Assembly (NCBI GenBank): GCA_003427395.1
Contig: BFEA01000498.1
Span: forward strand, 1,020,604-1,050,946
Reading direction: 5' to 3'
Length of the DNA stretch: 30,343 nucleotides
Origin: Chara braunii
Taxonomy: Eukaryota; Streptophyta; Charophyceae; Charales; Characeae
Positions 29,749 to 30,343 of this stretch are shown piece after piece. The notes beneath the pieces are model-generated. The model was not told the origin of the DNA. It searched no databases and saw only the letters and a list, made by a program, of their open reading frames with translations. A program made the position numbers and the translations under genes. Numbering within the stretch: position 1 is the first letter of the stretch; the number at the start of each line of letters is the position of its first letter.

Positions 29749-30311
29749 ACAGACCTGTGTTCATATCCGGATAGAATCAGATCTGCGTAGCACAGCGAAC
29801 GTGTTCGCGCCCCTTCACGTTCACGTGAACGTGTTCACGCGTTCGCGCGAACAGCTCGCGAACATGTCCAGGTGAACATAATTCTCACGCGTGATGGCCT
29901 CCGAACGCGAACACGGTGCTACGTAGAATCAGACGAGTAAAAGTAACTCTGAATTTACATGGGGCCGGTAAGCTCACAGATGATATCACAAGGCCATCAC
30001 CTTTTTCTTCTTGAGGAAAAATGAAAGAAAAGATATTTAAAGATTGCGGTGAAGATACTCCGAGCATACCAGCACGGTCAATTTGAGTTTTCTATATGTA
30101 CCTGCTATTACAGCCTCATTGTTCTTTTTGTTTTTTTCCTTTTTCCGGAAAATTTTCCTTAAAAAACCAGACTGACACACAGCACCTTCTATTCCGGCGG
30201 GCACCAGTCCCATTGCTTATCACCGGCAATCCAACCAAAAACCTAGGTGTATTCTCACGCCCGGCCGGGCACCCAGGTGTGATGCCTGGGGTACCCGGGC
30301 GTGCAAAAAAA

Positions 30312-30342
<31 letters not shown>

Positions 30343-30343
30343 T
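29746..30343 (-). repeat. Dispersed repeat family R, copy 2 (with MITE insertion)
   Basis: Reverse-strand match to 16619-16975 and, for its middle part, to 3594-4117. It includes the GC-rich CCCGGCCGGGCACCC start (about 30260), GCCTCATTGTTC, TGCTCGGAGTATC-like blocks, GGCCCCATG blocks, and TATCCGGATATGAACACAGG. It ends in poly(T) at the window edge. A MITE sits at 29783-29926. Confidence 0.85.
29783..29926. mobile_element. hAT-like MITE, copy 3 (144 bp)
   Basis: Left end CTGCGTAGCACAGCGAACGT; right end read inward CTACGTAGCACCGTGTTCGC. Flanking 8 bases AATCAGAT (29775-29782) and AATCAGAC (29927-29934), 7 of 8 matching. Family R copy 1 has a single ATCTGATT at this point (16944-16951), an unoccupied paralogous site. 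The interior has an 18-bp perfect palindrome, CACGTTCACGTGAACGTG (29816-29833), that contains CACGTG. Confidence 0.88.

Overview
This is a repeat-rich eukaryotic genome window. Only two open reading frames look like real, intact genes. There are no bacterial-style operons. The DNA is dominated by transposon debris, A/T homopolymer tails, microsatellites and medium-sized tandem duplications. The mobile elements (a PIF/Harbinger element with TTA target duplications, Ty3/gypsy-like gag fragments, LTRs with initiator-tRNA-Met-type primer sites, hAT-like MITEs) suggest a plant-lineage genome. A charophyte alga such as Chara is my best guess, but that is inference. The sequence is a draft assembly: it contains an Illumina mate-pair junction adapter (1117-1154), single Ns near 3313 and 3336, and a short N gap at 17221-17225.

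Backbone. About 3.6 kb at the left edge (1-3590) is repeated in inverted orientation at 17340-20103. Each arm carries one copy of a 130-residue secreted, cysteine-rich protein gene with a PAN/Apple-like cysteine pattern (695-1087 minus, 19005-19397 plus), a conserved upstream TATA box, a conserved AATAAA and an outer (AG/TC)n tract. The coding parts are much better conserved between arms than the flanks. Most of the few coding differences change amino acids and cluster between the first two cysteines. Arm A also has (GT)n expansions, a small target-primed insertion and the adapter artefact.

Spacer between the arms (3.6-17.3 kb). Dispersed repeats (families called R, X and D here), tandem arrays (4247-4492, 5534-5669, 6576-6983, 7048-7205, 12602-12763, 13017-13340, 13603-14020), a decayed gag on the minus strand (7150-8704) with a 460-bp internal duplication, a possible integrase relic (about 9225-9450), a complete but internally deleted PIF/Harbinger element (10806-12360) and a hAT-like MITE (14261-14594).

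Right of arm B (20.1-30.3 kb). Unassigned sequence, a long GGA/GAA tract, the 5' end of a plus-strand LTR retrotransposon (LTR end, primer site, long leader, broken gag to about 25360), a GACGTC-containing minisatellite, a minus-strand LTR with its own primer site, a 46-bp tandem array interrupted by a second hAT-like MITE, another D copy, a degenerate tRNA-like sequence, and an R copy interrupted by a third MITE.

The strongest new observations are: (1) the inverted gene duplication with its unusual substitution pattern; (2) a MITE family with CTGYGTAGCA ends, whose 8-bp target duplications are supported for two members by unoccupied sites inside this window; (3) the delimited Harbinger element; (4) a likely assembly error that breaks the upstream region of one gene copy.
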